A DNA stretch of 8,721 nt from CAIZGX01 sp039805165 (GTDB lineage: Bacteria; Bacteroidota; Bacteroidia; Flavobacteriales_D; Sanyastnellaceae): contig JBDLUS010000186.1 of the NCBI GenBank assembly GCA_039805165.1, positions 1 through 8,721 of the forward strand. The letters run 5' to 3'. Position numbers and translations under genes: made by a program. Under the pieces are notes generated by a model. It made no database searches, was not told the DNA's origin, and saw only the letters and a list, made by a program, of their open reading frames with translations. Positions 7,332 through 8,721 of the stretch are shown in pieces. The first letter of the stretch is position 1; each line of letters opens with the position of its first letter.

Positions 7332-7416
7332 TTGGTTAGGGAATTGAAGGCACGAATTTACAATGCATCCGTGGAAAACCATACGTTTAATTTTAAAATG
7401 TGGTAATATTGTAGAC
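7332..7416. promoter_or_regulatory. Divergent intergenic region between cmk and the lipoprotein gene
   Basis: With the corrected cmk start, 85 AT-rich bases separate two divergent genes and should hold both promoters. On the plus strand, TACGTTTA (7382-7389) differs by one base from the Bacteroidota minus-7 consensus TAnnTTTG, and a TTTAC about 20 bases upstream (7357-7361) could serve as a poor minus-33 element. On the minus strand, TAAATTCG (complement of about 7353-7360) also differs by one base from the minus-7 consensus but lacks a properly spaced partner. These are weak candidates; the region is assigned as regulatory mainly from gene orientation. Confidence 0.4.
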
Positions 7417-8145
7417 ATGAAAATTTTGAGACGATTGACATCTTTAAATAAATTGAATCTTATAACATTTCTTGTTGGAATGCTTTCAATCGTTGTCTTT
7501 CAGTCTTGCGACAACATTCCGTACTTCGGTCATCAGGAAGGAAAGATTATTTATGACGTCACCTTTCCTTACGAAACAAACGATATTAAGCTTGCTCTTT
7601 TCCCCAGTGAAATGACTTGTATTTTCGATGGAGACCATCAACACACCAAAATCGAATCTGCCTATGGGATTGTGAAATCTGAATTTATCATTGATCACGA
7701 AAAAAAAGAATTCAATCATTTGGTGGCGTGCTTCGGAAGCGACTATGTGATGCACTTGAATGAGGGAGAATTCAACGAATGGATTAAACAATTCCCTTCG
7801 GTTCGATTGGAAGAAACCGAGGAAACAATGATGATTGCTGGTTACGAATGCAAAAAGACTATTGCCTATTTCAAAAGCGACTCACTTCCTTCAGTCGAAT
7901 TGTACAGCACAACAAAATTAAATTTAGATGGAAATAACTGGTGGAATATCTACACTGGTGTTGAAGGAACGCTCTTGGGTTATGATATTGAACAATACGG
8001 AAGACGTATGCAAGTGCGCGCGCGTGAAGTTGTTTTTCAAAAAACTTCACCAGAAGATTTTCAAATCCCAACTTCCTACACTCCAATAAGCGCGGGTGAA
8101 ATGAAGTCGAAGCTCGATGAAATTGTAAAAGATTATCTCGATTGA
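7417..8145 (+). CDS. Predicted lipoprotein of unknown function
   Basis: The ATG at 7417-7419 gives a 242-residue protein beginning MKILRR; an in-frame ATG at 7363 would add 18 residues in front of the signal and intrude into the cmk leader region, so I reject it. A long basic n-region (1-13) and a hydrophobic core (about 14-28) end at FQSC, an imperfect lipobox with Cys31 as the likely lipid site; ordinary export with cleavage is the alternative. The mature part reads as beta-rich: KIIYDVTFPY (43-52), then a central region with AGYECKKT (141-148), and near the end LGYDIEQYGRRMQVRAREV (187-205). The pattern of an IxYxV opening, a GYxCKK motif in the middle and a late 'type of ion or form' strand recalls the DUF4412/GLPGLI-like secreted proteins of Bacteroidota, but I am not certain of the family. 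No catalytic motif is visible. The next gene starts 45 bases downstream in the same direction, so the two may share a transcript. Confidence 0.85.
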   Translation: MKILRRLTSLNKLNLITFLVGMLSIVVFQSCDNIPYFGHQEGKIIYDVTFPYETNDIKLALFPSEMTCIFDGDHQHTKIESAYGIVKSEFIIDHEKKEFNHLVACFGSDYVMHLNEGEFNEWIKQFPSVRLEETEETMMIAGYECKKTIAYFKSDSLPSVELYSTTKLNLDGNNWWNIYTGVEGTLLGYDIEQYGRRMQVRAREVVFQKTSPEDFQIPTSYTPISAGEMKSKLDEIVKDYLD

Positions 8146-8154
8146 TGAACCATT

Positions 8155-8167
8155 AGGGAACTTCCCT
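8155..8167. repeat. 13-base perfect palindrome between lipoprotein gene and rnfD-like gene
   Basis: AGGGAACTTCCCT reads the same on both strands around a central base. As RNA it could form a stem of about five base pairs with a three-base loop, too weak for an intrinsic terminator and without a U-run directly after it. It lies 9 bases past the stop of the lipoprotein gene and 23 bases before the next start. A protein-binding site or chance are both possible. Confidence 0.35.
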
Positions 8168-8190
8168 GTACAGCATAAAAAATTCAAGTT

Positions 8191-8721
8191 ATGCTGGCTT
8201 CTTTTCTACGATTCTTTCAAAGCGACGGTAGACATTTTCAAATTGTCTCACAAACCATTTTCGTATGCATCGGTGTTCTCTTCTTGCGTTGGGATTATTC
8301 CTTTACAACTATGCTCCTCACCTTTGGCGTTGCGCTTTCCACGCAGCTCATAGGCATTTACTTTCTTAAACTTCCAATTCATTCAATCAAGAGTGCATTA
8401 ATCACAGCATTCGGATTAACACTGCTCTTCAAGAGTAACGAACCGTTGTTGTATGCATTGGCCGCCGCGATTGCCATTGGACAAAAATTCGTTTTTAAAA
8501 TTCGCGGTCAGCATCTTTTCAATCCGGCAAATGTCGGAATTATTGCAGTGATACTCTTCACGCAAAAAGCCTGGATCTCTCCTGCCCAATGGGGAAATAA
8601 CACCCTCATCATCTTCGTGATTGGAACAGCAGGGTTGGCGGTGCTTTCACGCGTGAAGCGAATAGACACTGGACTTATTTTCATAGCCACACTTTTCACG
8701 CTTGAATACATGCGAACCATG
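8191..8721 (+). CDS. RnfD/NqrB-like integral membrane protein, N-terminal part, runs off the window
   Basis: From the ATG at 8191 the frame stays open for 177 codons to the last base of the window, so the 3' end is missing. After MLASFLRFFQSDGRHFQ the protein is almost wholly hydrophobic, with about six or seven likely membrane helices (near 20-32, 37-58, 67-80, 86-102, 111-124, 136-153 and 158-174). The motif FNPANVG (110-116) matches the conserved FNPA of the NQR2/RnfD/RnfE family, and helix spacing agrees. True RnfD and NqrB are flavin-carrying subunits of ion-pumping electron-transfer complexes. In E. coli RsxD, from memory, a loop after the FNPA helix carries the covalent FMN on a Thr; here residues 125-136 pass straight to the next helix, so that insert seems absent. 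This fits the stand-alone RnfD-like proteins of Bacteroidota (similar to UnbU of enediyne clusters) better than a member of an Rnf or Nqr complex. No rnf or nqr neighbour is visible. The function is unknown. Confidence 0.85.
   Translation, partial: MLASFLRFFQSDGRHFQIVSQTIFVCIGVLFLRWDYSFTTMLLTFGVALSTQLIGIYFLKLPIHSIKSALITAFGLTLLFKSNEPLLYALAAAIAIGQKFVFKIRGQHLFNPANVGIIAVILFTQKAWISPAQWGNNTLIIFVIGTAGLAVLSRVKRIDTGLIFIATLFTLEYMRTM

Noticed and set aside
7363..7416. An upstream in-frame ATG at 7363 as the start of the lipoprotein gene.
   Set aside because: It would place 18 residues before a good signal sequence and intrude into the cmk promoter region; the ATG at 7417 fits better.
8508..8720. A minus-strand open frame of 70 codons opposite the RnfD-like gene.
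   Set aside because: The plus-strand frame encodes a coherent membrane protein with a family motif; the opposite frame has none and is an antisense shadow.

Overview
The window looks like chromosomal DNA from a member of the Bacteroidota, most likely Flavobacteriia. Four signs support this: the wording of UvrA, Cmk and BshA, a large fusion of a family 3 glycoside hydrolase with a serine beta-lactamase-type hydrolase, two proteins with lipoprotein signals, and weak or absent Shine-Dalgarno sites in front of the genes. The assignment rests on recognising these families by eye, not on a database search. I see no mobile element, CRISPR array, rRNA or tRNA. Coding is dense, and no stretch longer than about 100 bases lacks a gene.

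Left part (1-1784, plus strand): the C-terminal 416 codons of the excinuclease subunit UvrA, cut by the window edge, then after about 41 bases a zinc-type methionine-R-sulfoxide reductase (MsrB) that carries a lipoprotein signal. Its 3' end overlaps by 20 bases the 3' end of the gene facing it.

Centre (1765-7331, minus strand): a tight co-directional block read right to left: cmk (CMP kinase), the 1017-residue GH3/beta-lactamase fusion, bshA (first enzyme of bacillithiol synthesis), and a small two-helix membrane protein of unknown function whose start overlaps the bshA stop by 4 bases. The fusion joins a NagZ-like N-acetylglucosaminidase to a hydrolase of the broad class that includes the muropeptide amidase AmiE, so it is a good candidate for a one-polypeptide muropeptide-rescue enzyme outside the cytoplasm. 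BshA uses UDP-GlcNAc, so amino sugar metabolism is a possible but unproven link between the neighbours.

Right part (7417-8721, plus strand): a short divergent intergenic region, a probable lipoprotein of unknown function, then the first 177 codons of a multi-helix RnfD/NqrB-like membrane protein that runs off the window. In the visible part the insert that carries the covalent flavin in true RnfD/NqrB seems to be missing.

Most genes are recognisable housekeeping or lineage-typical genes. I do not see a clearly new system. The best leads are the fusion enzyme, the unknown membrane protein coupled to bshA, and the apparently flavin-less RnfD-like protein next to an unknown lipoprotein.
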